Assembly: GCA_012515695.1 (NCBI GenBank) | Contig: JAAYXX010000140.1 | Span: forward strand, 1-15,360 | Source: Chloroflexota bacterium | Lineage (GTDB): Bacteria; Chloroflexota; Anaerolineae; UBA1429 | Reading direction: 5' to 3' | Length of the DNA: 15,360 nucleotides | Shown here: in pieces, positions 6,126 through 13,275 of the stretch | Position numbering within the stretch: the first letter of the stretch is position 1 | Layout: each line of letters begins with the position of its first letter | Translations under genes and position numbers: made by a program | The notes under the pieces: generated by a model | What the model was told of the DNA's origin: nothing | Database searches by the model: none | The model's input: the letters and a program-made list of their open reading frames with translations, nothing else

Positions 6126-7460
6126 CTACTCGCCGCCCCGCGCCATCTCCCCCGCCACCTGGTCCATCACATCCAGCGTCTCCTCAATGTCCGCCATCGT
6201 GTGCGCGCTGGAAAAGCCGTGATGCGGCGAGAAGTGATGCAGGTATACCCCCCGCTTCAGGCAGCCCAGATGGAACGCAGCCATCTGCGCCATATTCTGG
6301 CGGGTCGTATCTCGATAATTGCGCGGCTCGCTGTCCAGCCCGAACAGCAGCCCAAACCGCGCCCCAATCCCCTGCACCCATGCCGTCAGACCGTGCCGCT
6401 GAAAGATATCCCGCATTCCCGCGTACAGCCGATCCCCCAGCGCGTACAAATGCTCATAGAACCCCGGACTGGTGACCTGATCCAGGAACGCCCCTATCGC
6501 CACCACATGCATCAGTGGCGCGTTATAGGTCCCGCTATGCAGCGCCGGTCCCGTAGGCGTGCAGGTCTCCATGATCGCCCGCGTGCCCAACAGCACCGAA
6601 ATCGGTATCCCGCCGCCTACCGCCTTGCCCAGCACGGTCATGTCCGGCGTCACTCCGCTATCCGCCAGCGCCGCCCCCGGCCCCACCCGGAAGCAAGACA
6701 GCACCTCGTCAAAAATCAACACAATCCCCAGTTCACGGGTTAGCTCACGTACCGCGTGCAGGAACTCGGGCGTGGGGCGGATGCCCTGCGCGTCATAGTT
6801 GATCGGCTCCATGATCAGCGCCGCCATGTTCTCTGCATTCGCCCGCAAGCCTCGCTCCAACGCCTCTATATCGTTGAACGGCAACACGGTCACCAGGTCT
6901 GCACTGTACGGCGGAATGCCTGCCGATTCGGGCACAGGCGTCGGGCTATCCGCTGGCCCAGCAACCGCCATCGGTGGCCGACAGCTAAAGCCGACGGTAT
7001 CGTTCACCCCGTGATAATGCCCCTCGAACTTGGCGACGCCCCACTTGCCGGTGTACGCCCGCGCAATGCGTAGCGCGTGCCAGGTGGCTTCGGTGCCGGT
7101 TCCCGCATAGCGCACCATCTCCGCGCCGGGGAACAGCCGCAGCAGCCGCTCGGCCACCTCCACCTGCACCTCCGTCTCATAGGCCGCCAACACGCCTCGC
7201 TGCAACGCCTCTTGCACAGCCGCCACTACCGCCGGATGGCCGTGCCCCAGCAGGCTCGCCCCATGCGACAGGTTATAGTCAATATATCGGTTGCCATCCG
7301 CGTCATACACATAAGCGCCCTCCCCGTGGTCCATGAACAGGGGATGCTTCAGCGCCGGGTCAAAGCGAGCGGACGCGTTCACGCCTCCTGGCATCACCAG
7401 CCGGGCACGTTCGTACAAAGCGCGGCTCTGCGCCAAAGAGAACTTGTCTTGGGTGGACAT
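6126..7460 (-). CDS. Class III PLP aminotransferase / glutamate-1-semialdehyde aminomutase-like protein
   Basis: PLP-dependent enzyme of fold type I, class III, closest in layout to glutamate-1-semialdehyde 2,1-aminomutase. It is 444 aa. Visible features: GGVNASAR near the N-terminus; cofactor phosphate site GTGTEATWHALRIARAYTG (121-138); aromatic stacking segment KFEGHYHG (144-151); pyridine-nitrogen aspartate in IFDEV (D251); Schiff-base lysine in LGKAVGGGIP (K279); and SGTYNAPLMH (309-318). Bona fide HemL usually reads NSGTEA where this reads GTGTEA, and the downstream motif differs (GNPLAMAAG-like in HemL). No other heme gene is nearby, while two peptidases are, so an amino-acid aminotransferase or aminomutase role is more likely (inference). 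AAGGAG at 7469-7474, 8 nt before ATG 7460, fixes the start. It lies 52 bp downstream of the M81 gene. Confidence 0.87.
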   Translation of the reverse strand: MSTQDKFSLAQSRALYERARLVMPGGVNASARFDPALKHPLFMDHGEGAYVYDADGNRYIDYNLSHGASLLGHGHPAVVAAVQEALQRGVLAAYETEVQVEVAERLLRLFPGAEMVRYAGTGTEATWHALRIARAYTGKWGVAKFEGHYHGVNDTVGFSCRPPMAVAGPADSPTPVPESAGIPPYSADLVTVLPFNDIEALERGLRANAENMAALIMEPINYDAQGIRPTPEFLHAVRELTRELGIVLIFDEVLSCFRVGPGAALADSGVTPDMTVLGKAVGGGIPISVLLGTRAIMETCTPTGPALHSGTYNAPLMHVVAIGAFLDQVTSPGFYEHLYALGDRLYAGMRDIFQRHGLTAWVQGIGARFGLLFGLDSEPRNYRDTTRQNMAQMAAFHLGCLKRGVYLHHFSPHHGFSSAHTMADIEETLDVMDQVAGEMARGGE

Positions 7461-7488
7461 CGTTCATTCTCCTTCCGGTGAAGGGTCA

Positions 7489-7502
7489 CTGTTATTATGT
7501 CG
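7489..7502 (-). promoter_or_regulatory. CATAAT-containing motif upstream of the GSAM-like gene
   Basis: On the - strand reads CGACATAATAACAG. It nearly matches CGGACATAATAGCAG upstream of the acetamidase gene (15267-15281). CATAAT could be a -10 box, but no good -35 is present, so an operator or chance match is equally possible. Confidence 0.25.
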
Positions 7503-7512
7503 ATTACGCTGT

Positions 7513-8988
7513 CTACGGCCACGTGGTATCCGGGTCGAGCGGGTAGATTGGCCTCGGCAGATGATACCAGGGCAAATCCTCAAAGCGCGAACTCGACGCT
7601 CCGGGCGACGCAATGATCAGAATCTCGTCGGCAATCCCGGCATACGCCGCCCGAAAAGCTGCTGGAGACCGCACCTGCACAACGCGTGCATCCGCCGGCT
7701 CCTCGCCCAGGCTACGGTACAGTTGCGGGTCCCATTGGGTAACACCCCGCTCCATTACCACCAGATGGATGCCCCCCTGCACCAAGACCACCGCCCGGCC
7801 CATATGATGCTCGACCCCGCGCATCCCCGGCCCCTTGAAGCGGAACGCGCCGTCCGAGATCAGCCGCACACGCCCCGTGAACGATACGGGCTGGAAGAAT
7901 TCGGGAGCCAGCTTGCCCCCCACCTCCACGGTGACGGTGGCCCCTACCCCCGCTTCGATGGCCTGCGCCACCGCCGCCGGATCCACCACGTTCAACAGCG
8001 CGGTCACGGAAAAAGGCGCTGCCTTCAACGCAGCCTGCAAGACTACCGCGCTGTCACCTGTGCCGCCAGAGCTGGGCGCGTCCGCCGAATCGCAAAAGAT
8101 CACCGTCCCGCTCTCCCGCGCAAGGGCCTGACGAAATGCCTCGTCGGGGGAGACCATCTCGGGCACAAACTGCGCCCGCCGATCCCAGAAATCGTGCGCC
8201 AGTCGGTCGCAGATCGAGCGGGCCAATTCCTGGTCGTTGTTGGTAACAATCAACACCGACGACGCGACGTCCTCCGTATCCATCCACGGCTGTACAGGAT
8301 AAATAGAGCCGTGCAGAATGGTGCCCTCTTGCTCCAACGCCAAGGCCTGGTTGATCACCTCTGACAGTGGCCCATCGGTGTGCCGCGACGTTTCCGGCGG
8401 GATAATCATCGGCAGCCGGGCCAGCGCCATCGTCGGCGTCAGCTTATCCGCCAGCGTCCCCACCAGAATCTCGGCGGCGCTCTTGCCCGTGTCAAACATG
8501 TCAATATGCGGGGCGGTGTGATACCCCACCAGCGCCGTCGCCTCCGCGACCATTCGCCTGGTCACGTTAGCGTGCAGGTCCAGCGTCCCCACCACCGGCA
8601 CGTCCGGCCCCACCAGTTGGCGCACCGCCTGCAATACGGCGCCGGTAGCGTCCGGCTCCCCGTCGGCCATCATAGCGCCATGCAACCCCAGCAGCACACC
8701 ATCCACCGGCAGAACCGCCCGCAACCGGGCGAGCAGGTCGTCCAGCAACTCCCGAAAGGTGTCGGCGGGCAGCGGGCCGCCCGATCCCGCTTTGGCTCCC
8801 ATCAACGGGATCACCTCGATGTCGGGCGCTGCTGCCAGCACGGACATCGCTCCGGCCAGCTCTGTGTTGGTTCCTGCGAGTCCTTCCAGCAACTCTGGCC
8901 CCACCTGCACCGCAAAACGCGAGCGGTCGGTCGCCTGCGACGAGAACGTGTTTGCTTCGTGGCTCATTTTACCCACAGCAATGCGCAT
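7513..8988 (-). CDS. M81 family metallopeptidase (MlrC / microcystinase C-like)
   Basis: Zinc-dependent amide hydrolase family whose characterised member, MlrC, cleaves linear microcystin products. Most genomic members have unknown substrates. With start 8988 it is 491 aa, the usual length. N-terminal domain: KMSHEANTFS (7-16) near the N-terminus, and candidate metal ligands in LGLHGAM (H103), GTLDLHANVT (D137, H139) and GYHTAPHIDMFDTG (H157). The C-terminal domain begins around residue 295 and holds DSADAPSSGGTGDS, equivalent to the family's D-x-A-D-x-P-x-G-G segment. The longer reading frame begins with ATG at 9003, but GGGGGG at 8996-9001 sits 7 nt before the ATG at 8988, where family homology (MRIAVG) also begins. 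It lies 29 bp after the M20 gene on the same strand. No mlrA, mlrB or mlrD partner is present, so microcystin breakdown is not implied. Confidence 0.9.
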   Translation of the reverse strand: MRIAVGKMSHEANTFSSQATDRSRFAVQVGPELLEGLAGTNTELAGAMSVLAAAPDIEVIPLMGAKAGSGGPLPADTFRELLDDLLARLRAVLPVDGVLLGLHGAMMADGEPDATGAVLQAVRQLVGPDVPVVGTLDLHANVTRRMVAEATALVGYHTAPHIDMFDTGKSAAEILVGTLADKLTPTMALARLPMIIPPETSRHTDGPLSEVINQALALEQEGTILHGSIYPVQPWMDTEDVASSVLIVTNNDQELARSICDRLAHDFWDRRAQFVPEMVSPDEAFRQALARESGTVIFCDSADAPSSGGTGDSAVVLQAALKAAPFSVTALLNVVDPAAVAQAIEAGVGATVTVEVGGKLAPEFFQPVSFTGRVRLISDGAFRFKGPGMRGVEHHMGRAVVLVQGGIHLVVMERGVTQWDPQLYRSLGEEPADARVVQVRSPAAFRAAYAGIADEILIIASPGASSSRFEDLPWYHLPRPIYPLDPDTTWP

Positions 8989-8995
8989 GATGATT

Positions 8996-9001
8996 CCCCC
9001 C
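8996..9001 (-). promoter_or_regulatory. Shine-Dalgarno deciding the M81 gene start
   Basis: GGGGGG on the - strand, 7 nt before ATG 8988. It overlaps the earlier in-frame ATG at 9003, which has no ribosome site of its own. Confidence 0.6.
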
Positions 9002-9017
9002 ATATGTGAATGAAACG

Positions 9018-10400
9018 TTACCTGGCTTCTGCCAGCCTTTTCAGCATCATCCCATAGGCGAGTTGCCCCCGCCGAAAACTGCTCACCCGATAAAACTCGT
9101 TGGGCGCGTGAATCCGCTCATCCTCAAGCGCAAACCCAAAACCAATCGTATAGACTCCCAGCACGTCCTGGAACAAGCCGCAAATGGGCACACTCCCCCC
9201 CATGCGGATTTGCAGGGGCCGCACTCCGTACAGCTCCTCCAACACAGCGCCCGCCACCTGGTTGCCCCAATGGTCCGCCGGGATAAGGTAGGGCCTGGCG
9301 CACACCGACAACTGCTGCACATCCACCCGCACGCCCGTGGGCGTATGTCGCCGCACGTGGTCAGTCAGCAGGCGCACAATCTTGTCCGGGTCCTGGTACG
9401 GCACCAGGCGGCAAGAGAACTTGCAGTGGGCTTCTCGCGGAATAACCGTCTTGGCCCCCTCGCCCTGAAAGCCGCCCCAGATGCCGTTCACATCCAGCGT
9501 AGGCCGCGCCCAGGTGCGCTCTAGCGTGGTGTACCCCGGCTCGCCGTGCAGCGCGTCCACGCCCAGGTCTCGCTTGTACTTGGCCTCATCTAGAGGCACA
9601 GCGGCAATCTGCGCTCGCTCTTCCTCGGACAACGGTTGCACATCATCATAGAACCCCTCGACGGTGATCCGCCCCTCCGGACTGAGCATAGAGGCCAAGA
9701 TCTCGACCAACGCTTGCACCGGGTTGCGTACGGCTCCCCCATACACTCCCGAATGGAGGTCGCTGTTCGGCCCGCGCACATCAATCTGCATGGAGCAAGC
9801 GCCCCGCAGCCCTACCAGCAGGGCAGGCTGGTTTTCGCCCCACTGCGACACATCGGCGTTGAGCACCATGTCGCAAGCCAGCAGGTCTCGGTGCTGCTCG
9901 ATAAATGCGGGTAGCTGTGGGCTGCCGATCTCCTCTTGCCCCTCGAAGAAAAACTTGACGTTCACCGGCAGGCTCCCCTCCGCGCGCAACAGCGCCTCAA
10001 CAGCCAGCACCGGAACCATCAGATTCCCCTTGTTATCCGACGCCCCCCGCGCATAGATGCGCCCGTCTTGCACCTCCGGCTCAAAGGGAGGCCGCTCCCA
10101 CTCCCCTAGCGGATCAACGGGCTGCACATCGAAATGCCCATAGATCAGCACCGTCGGCTTGTTCGGTGCGTGGAGCCAATCTCCGTGTACCACCGGGTGC
10201 CCGCCCGTTGCCAATACCTGTGCGTTCTCTACGCCAGCTTCTGCCAGCCGCCGAGCCAGCCAGTCGGCAGCATGGCTCACATCCTCCGCATGCTCCGGCA
10301 GCGCAGAGATGCTCGGAATGCGCAGGAACTCGATCAGCTCCCCAAGAAACCGGGGCTGGTTCTTTTCCAAATAGTCACGCCAGTCAACCATTTCCCCCAT
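9018..10400 (-). CDS. M20 family dipeptidase
   Basis: Di-zinc aminoacyl-dipeptidase of the M20 clan (carnosinase/CPG2-like), cytoplasmic. It is 460 aa. Metal ligands are all visible: YGHFDVQP (H89, D91), ARGASDNKG (D122, the bridging aspartate), FFEGQEEIGSP (E156 catalytic base, E157 ligand), LNADVS (D183) and a C-terminal histidine in ERIHAPNEFY (H431). The lid/dimerisation domain shows DLHSGVYGGAVRNP (214-227), including the conserved lid histidine H216. Start is uncertain: ATG 10400 has no Shine-Dalgarno, and in-frame ATG 10391 has GGGGG only 2-3 nt upstream. It is transcribed towards the M81 gene with a 29-bp gap, suggesting that the two peptidases act in one degradation route (inference). 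Confidence 0.93.
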   Translation of the reverse strand: MGEMVDWRDYLEKNQPRFLGELIEFLRIPSISALPEHAEDVSHAADWLARRLAEAGVENAQVLATGGHPVVHGDWLHAPNKPTVLIYGHFDVQPVDPLGEWERPPFEPEVQDGRIYARGASDNKGNLMVPVLAVEALLRAEGSLPVNVKFFFEGQEEIGSPQLPAFIEQHRDLLACDMVLNADVSQWGENQPALLVGLRGACSMQIDVRGPNSDLHSGVYGGAVRNPVQALVEILASMLSPEGRITVEGFYDDVQPLSEEERAQIAAVPLDEAKYKRDLGVDALHGEPGYTTLERTWARPTLDVNGIWGGFQGEGAKTVIPREAHCKFSCRLVPYQDPDKIVRLLTDHVRRHTPTGVRVDVQQLSVCARPYLIPADHWGNQVAGAVLEELYGVRPLQIRMGGSVPICGLFQDVLGVYTIGFGFALEDERIHAPNEFYRVSSFRRGQLAYGMMLKRLAEAR

Positions 10401-10445
10401 CCATTTCTATGCGACCCACATAGCGCTGTCTCCAGAGCCAGGCAA

Positions 10446-10474
10446 CCAGCACGCCTGCTGGCAGTATCCGCCAG
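10446..10474 (-). repeat. Overlapping inverted repeats in the GNAT-M20 gap
   Basis: Two hairpins share bases in the 107-bp gap. CCAGCA (10446-10451) / TGCTGG (10456-10461) has a 4-nt loop. CTGGC (10458-10462) / GCCAG (10470-10474) has a 7-nt loop. They cannot form together. No T-run follows, so this is not a standard terminator. Confidence 0.35.
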
Positions 10475-10507
10475 CGGCCTCGTGTGCCCTGCGCTTGACA
10501 TCCGTGG

Positions 10508-11062
10508 TCACTGCCGCCCGCGCTCTTCCCACTCGCGCCGAAGCAGCCCCATCAGGTGCATGTCATACCGCTGTCCATCGCGCTGCATATACTCGCGGAA
10601 CGTGCCCTCTAGCTGAAAGCCGCACTTGCGGTAAACAGCCATCGCTCGCTCGTTGTAGTCAAAGACAGTGAGTTGCAGACGACGCAGATTCAGTTCCATG
10701 AACGCATATTGCACCAGCAACCGCAGGGCTTCTGTCCCCAAGCCTTGCCCCCAGAACTCGCGGGCAATCGCGATAGTGAGCCAGCCTACCCCGTGCTGCC
10801 ACAGAATATCGTTCAATTCGACGATACCGACCAACTGCTCGTCGGCTATGCGCCGCACTCCGAACATGAACGAGGTATTTTGGCGGCGAGCATCGTCGAT
10901 CATCCGCCCTATATCCTCTTCGCTCTTGGGAAAGGCCACGTCTGCGTCCAACAGCCGCATGAACTCGGTATCAGCATACCACGAGGCCACCAGCGACGCG
11001 TCACCACGCGTCAGCGCAACCAGGCGCACCTTCTCGCCCGCCAACAACTCGGATCCCAGCAC
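10508..11062 (-). CDS. GNAT family N-acetyltransferase (RimJ/RimL-type)
   Basis: Transfers acetyl from acetyl-CoA to an amine; the acceptor is unknown. 184 aa with start GTG 11062, typical for single-domain GNATs. RimJ/L-like layout: VRLVALTRGDASLVASWYAD near the N-terminus (in pieces), GVGWLTIAIAREFWGQGLGTEAL holding the acetyl-CoA pyrophosphate loop (Q/R-x-x-G-x-G/A form, WGQGLGTEA), then LRRLQLTVFDYNERAMAVYRKCGF, the C-terminal motif B with the conserved N and Y, and FREYMQRDGQRYD. A perfect AAGGAGG at 11068-11074, 5 nt before the GTG, decides the start over a TTG nine codons upstream, which would place the ribosome site inside the gene. It lies 50 bp after the AICAR formyltransferase gene on the same strand. 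Confidence 0.88.
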   Translation of the reverse strand: MLGSELLAGEKVRLVALTRGDASLVASWYADTEFMRLLDADVAFPKSEEDIGRMIDDARRQNTSFMFGVRRIADEQLVGIVELNDILWQHGVGWLTIAIAREFWGQGLGTEALRLLVQYAFMELNLRRLQLTVFDYNERAMAVYRKCGFQLEGTFREYMQRDGQRYDMHLMGLLRREWEERGRQ

Positions 11063-11067
11063 AGTAG

Positions 11068-11074
11068 CCTCCTT
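11068..11074 (-). promoter_or_regulatory. Shine-Dalgarno deciding the GNAT start
   Basis: AAGGAGG on the - strand, 5 nt before the GTG at 11062. It is the strongest ribosome site in the window and supports GTG initiation. Confidence 0.8.
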
Positions 11075-11112
11075 GCTCTGGCGACACAAGCACCTCGCGG
11101 CAGTACCCTCGC

Positions 11113-12288
11113 TCAGTGGTGGAACAGCCGCACGCCCGTAAATGACATGACCATGCCGTACTCGTTGCAGGCCGCTATCACGCTCTCATCGTTCACCGAC
11201 CCGCCGGGCTGCGCCACATAGCTCACCCCACTCTGAGAGGCCCGGTCAATCGAATCGCGGAATGGGAAATAGGCGTCCGAACTCAACACCACCCCCTGCA
11301 CCTCGTCCAGCCATGCCCGCTTTTCTTCGCGGCTCAATCGGGCGGGCACCACGGTGAACGTCTTCTCCCATGCCGCCTGCTCGGCGGGCGAAAGCTCGTC
11401 CATCAGATACAGGTCAATGGCGTTGTTTTTCTGGGCACGCGGCACTCCCTTGGCGAATTTCAGCCCCAAGACCGCCGGATGCTGGCGCAAGAACCACAGG
11501 TCCGACTTGCCACACGCCAGTCGCGTGCAGTGTACCCGCGACTGCTGCCCCGCTCCAACCCCCGTCACCTGGCCGCTGCGAGCCAACGTCACCGAGTTGG
11601 ACTGGGTATACTTGAGCGCCACCGTTGCCACGATCAGATCGACCATCGCCTCGCGTGGAATATCTTGCTTCTCCGTAACCCGGCGCGCAAACATATCCCA
11701 GCCGATGGGCATATCGTTGCGCTTTTGCTCCAACGTTACCCCAAACACCGTGCGACGCTCCAGATCACGCGGCACATAGTCGGGGTCCATCCGCAGTACC
11801 CGATAGCCCCCATCGCGCTTTTTCCGCAGAATGTCCAGCGCCTCTGGCGTATAGTCCGGCGCAATCACGCCATCCGACACCTCCCGCTGGATCAGAAGGG
11901 CCGTGGGCACGTCGCAGGTATCGCTCAATGCCACCCAATCGCCAAAAGAAGACATCCGATCTGCGCCACGCGCGCGCGCATAGGCCGTCGCCAGAGGCGA
12001 CAGTTCCATATCCGCTACAAATGCCGCGGCCTGCTCGGCTGGCGTCATCGGCACCCCGATCGCTGCCCCCGCCGGACTCACATGCTTAAAAGATGCGGCA
12101 GCCGGCTGCTGTAGCATCCTTCTCAACTCCATCACCAGTTGCCAGGAATTGAGCGCATCCAGCAGGTTGATATAGCCGGGTTGGCCGCTCAACACCTCAA
12201 AAGGAAGCTCTCCCTCCTCCATGAACACTCGGGCTGGCTTCTGGTGAGGATTCATCCCATAGCGTAAGCTCATCTCTCCAGGACACAT
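11113..12288 (-). CDS. purH: Free-standing AICAR formyltransferase (PurH C-terminal domain, eukaryote-like)
   Basis: Transfers a formyl group from 10-formyl-tetrahydrofolate to AICAR, the ninth step of IMP synthesis. It is 391 aa and lacks the N-terminal IMP cyclohydrolase (MGS-like) domain of usual bacterial PurH, with no room for it upstream. Visible: LRYGMNPHQ (8-16), the catalytic Lys-His pair in SFKHVSPAGAA (K68, H69), ARARGADRMSSFGD, DLIVATVALKYTQSNSV, GAGQQSRVHCTRLA, SSDAYFPFRD and the C-terminal RLFHH. These wordings resemble the AICARFT half of animal ATIC more than the KHNNPCG-type bacterial PurH (recalled, not aligned). Start: ATG 12288 has AAGGAG 8 nt upstream. A longer open frame to 12399 is rejected because it runs through a promoter. 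IMP cyclohydrolase must be encoded elsewhere. Confidence 0.93.
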   Translation of the reverse strand: MCPGEMSLRYGMNPHQKPARVFMEEGELPFEVLSGQPGYINLLDALNSWQLVMELRRMLQQPAAASFKHVSPAGAAIGVPMTPAEQAAAFVADMELSPLATAYARARGADRMSSFGDWVALSDTCDVPTALLIQREVSDGVIAPDYTPEALDILRKKRDGGYRVLRMDPDYVPRDLERRTVFGVTLEQKRNDMPIGWDMFARRVTEKQDIPREAMVDLIVATVALKYTQSNSVTLARSGQVTGVGAGQQSRVHCTRLACGKSDLWFLRQHPAVLGLKFAKGVPRAQKNNAIDLYLMDELSPAEQAAWEKTFTVVPARLSREEKRAWLDEVQGVVLSSDAYFPFRDSIDRASQSGVSYVAQPGGSVNDESVIAACNEYGMVMSFTGVRLFHH

Positions 12289-12296
12289 ACCAGACT

Positions 12297-12302
12297 CTCC
12301 TT
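12297..12302 (-). promoter_or_regulatory. Shine-Dalgarno deciding the AICARFT start
   Basis: AAGGAG on the - strand, 8 nt before ATG 12288. The next in-frame ATG at 12273 has GGAG only 2 nt away, too close to be the main site. Confidence 0.7.
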
Positions 12303-12346
12303 CTACAGCATTCACAGGGCAGTCAATGCCCATCTCTAGCGCAGCC

Positions 12347-12375
12347 ATTGTAGATAGACCCGCCCCGCCTGACAA
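12347..12375 (-). promoter_or_regulatory. Sigma70-like promoter of the AICARFT gene
   Basis: On the - strand, -35 TTGTCA (12370-12375), a 17-bp spacer and -10 TACAAT (12347-12352). Each hexamer has one mismatch to consensus. Predicted start of transcription is near 12340, giving a ~50-nt leader that includes a small GGGCA/TGCCC hairpin (loop TTGAC). Confidence 0.7.
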
Positions 12376-12413
12376 GTGCACGCACGCAAGCGCGCACATC
12401 TACCTGACGCCAT

Positions 12414-12442
12414 TTGGCAATGAACTGCCTGGATGATACAAT
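12414..12442 (+). promoter_or_regulatory. Sigma70-like promoter of the HAD-HD gene pair
   Basis: On the + strand, -35 TTGGCA (12414-12419), a 17-bp spacer and -10 TACAAT (12437-12442). Each hexamer has one mismatch to consensus. It lies about 43 bp upstream of the HAD start codon and back to back with the AICARFT promoter. Confidence 0.7.
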
Positions 12443-12484
12443 GATCGTTACGCCCATCGTATAGCAACCCAAGGAGACGATAGT

Positions 12485-13219
12485 ATGCAACCTGCGCCCG
12501 ACGAACGAACCATCGAACGCACTTTGCTCATTGACGCCGACGATACCCTTTGGGAAAACAACATCTTCTACCTGAGTTGCCAGGCCCGTTTCCAGGACTA
12601 TATGGAACGCTGGGGATGCAACCGGGAGCTTGCCGCCGAAACGCTGCACCTCTGCGAATTGGAGACCATCCCCGCCTATGGCTACGGACCGCAAGGCTAT
12701 ATTGCCGCTCTAGGAATCAGCGCGGAACGCCTGCTCAAGCTTCGCAACCTGCCGGTTACGCCAGAGATCATCTACGAGGCGCGTGCCATTGGGGACCTGG
12801 TCCTGTCGCCGCCCATGATCCTGCTAGGCAACGTCGAGCACACGCTGAGGGCGTTGCGGCCTACCAGCCGCCTGGTTCTGCTCACCAAAGGGCAGGAAGA
12901 GACCCAACGCGCCAAGCTAGAGCGTTCTGGCCTCGAGCCGCTGTTCGATGCCTGTTATATCGTCCAGGAAAAGGACGTCACGACTTACCAGAACGTCATT
13001 TGTGAACTCGGCGTCCGCCCGCGAGACACCTGGATGATCGGCAACAGCCCCAAGTCGGACATCAATCCCGCCGTTGCGGCTGGGCTGAACGCCATCCTGA
13101 TTCCTCATGCCCACACCTGGACCGCCGAAATACAGGACATCGAGCAGCCGGAGGCTGTCGTTACGCTGTGCCGTTTTGCCGAACTGGCCGACTTTTTCGA
13201 GGTGGACCCGCTACTATAA
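12485..13219 (+). CDS. HAD superfamily hydrolase
   Basis: Probable phosphatase of the haloacid dehalogenase superfamily; substrate not known. It is 244 aa. Motif I is IDADDT (nucleophile D17, acid/base D19), followed by LWENN. A helical C1-type cap spans about residues 25-110. Motif II is VLLTKG (T134), motif III lysine is in VQEKD (K163), and motif IV is MIGNSPKSDI (184-193), with the metal-binding acidic pair reduced to a single aspartate, D192. The layout resembles YjjG/5'-nucleotidase-like HADs, but the cap gives no specific assignment. ATG 12485 has AAGGAG at 12471-12476, 8 nt upstream. The HD-domain gene follows 56 bp downstream; pairing of two phosphohydrolase folds suggests a shared nucleotide or phosphate-ester substrate (inference). 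Confidence 0.88.
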   Translation: MQPAPDERTIERTLLIDADDTLWENNIFYLSCQARFQDYMERWGCNRELAAETLHLCELETIPAYGYGPQGYIAALGISAERLLKLRNLPVTPEIIYEARAIGDLVLSPPMILLGNVEHTLRALRPTSRLVLLTKGQEETQRAKLERSGLEPLFDACYIVQEKDVTTYQNVICELGVRPRDTWMIGNSPKSDINPAVAAGLNAILIPHAHTWTAEIQDIEQPEAVVTLCRFAELADFFEVDPLL

Positions 13220-13275
13220 CCGCTGCTCGCAGCGAACCGATGACCCGGCAGCGAACTATCATCTCAGGATAGCCC

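Noticed and set aside
5450..6475. Open frame on the + strand across the TSUP and GSAM-like genes
   Set aside because: Translation is low-complexity Pro/His/Arg-rich and spans an intergenic promoter; both genes beneath it are clear on the other strand.
6126..7460. Heme biosynthesis hemL
   Set aside because: Motifs deviate from HemL and no heme gene is adjacent; kept as a GSAM-like class III PLP enzyme.
7513..8988. Microcystin degradation (mlr) cluster
   Set aside because: Only the M81/MlrC-type gene is present; mlrA, mlrB and mlrD are absent, and the family is much broader than microcystin breakdown.
10417..10445. Promoter for the M20 gene (TTGCCT, 17 bp, TATGTG)
   Set aside because: The -10 box matches only half of consensus; not strong enough to list.
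12289..12399. N-terminal extension of the AICARFT frame
   Set aside because: It runs through a well-formed promoter (-10 at 12347-12352), lacks family homology, and a good ribosome site supports ATG 12288.
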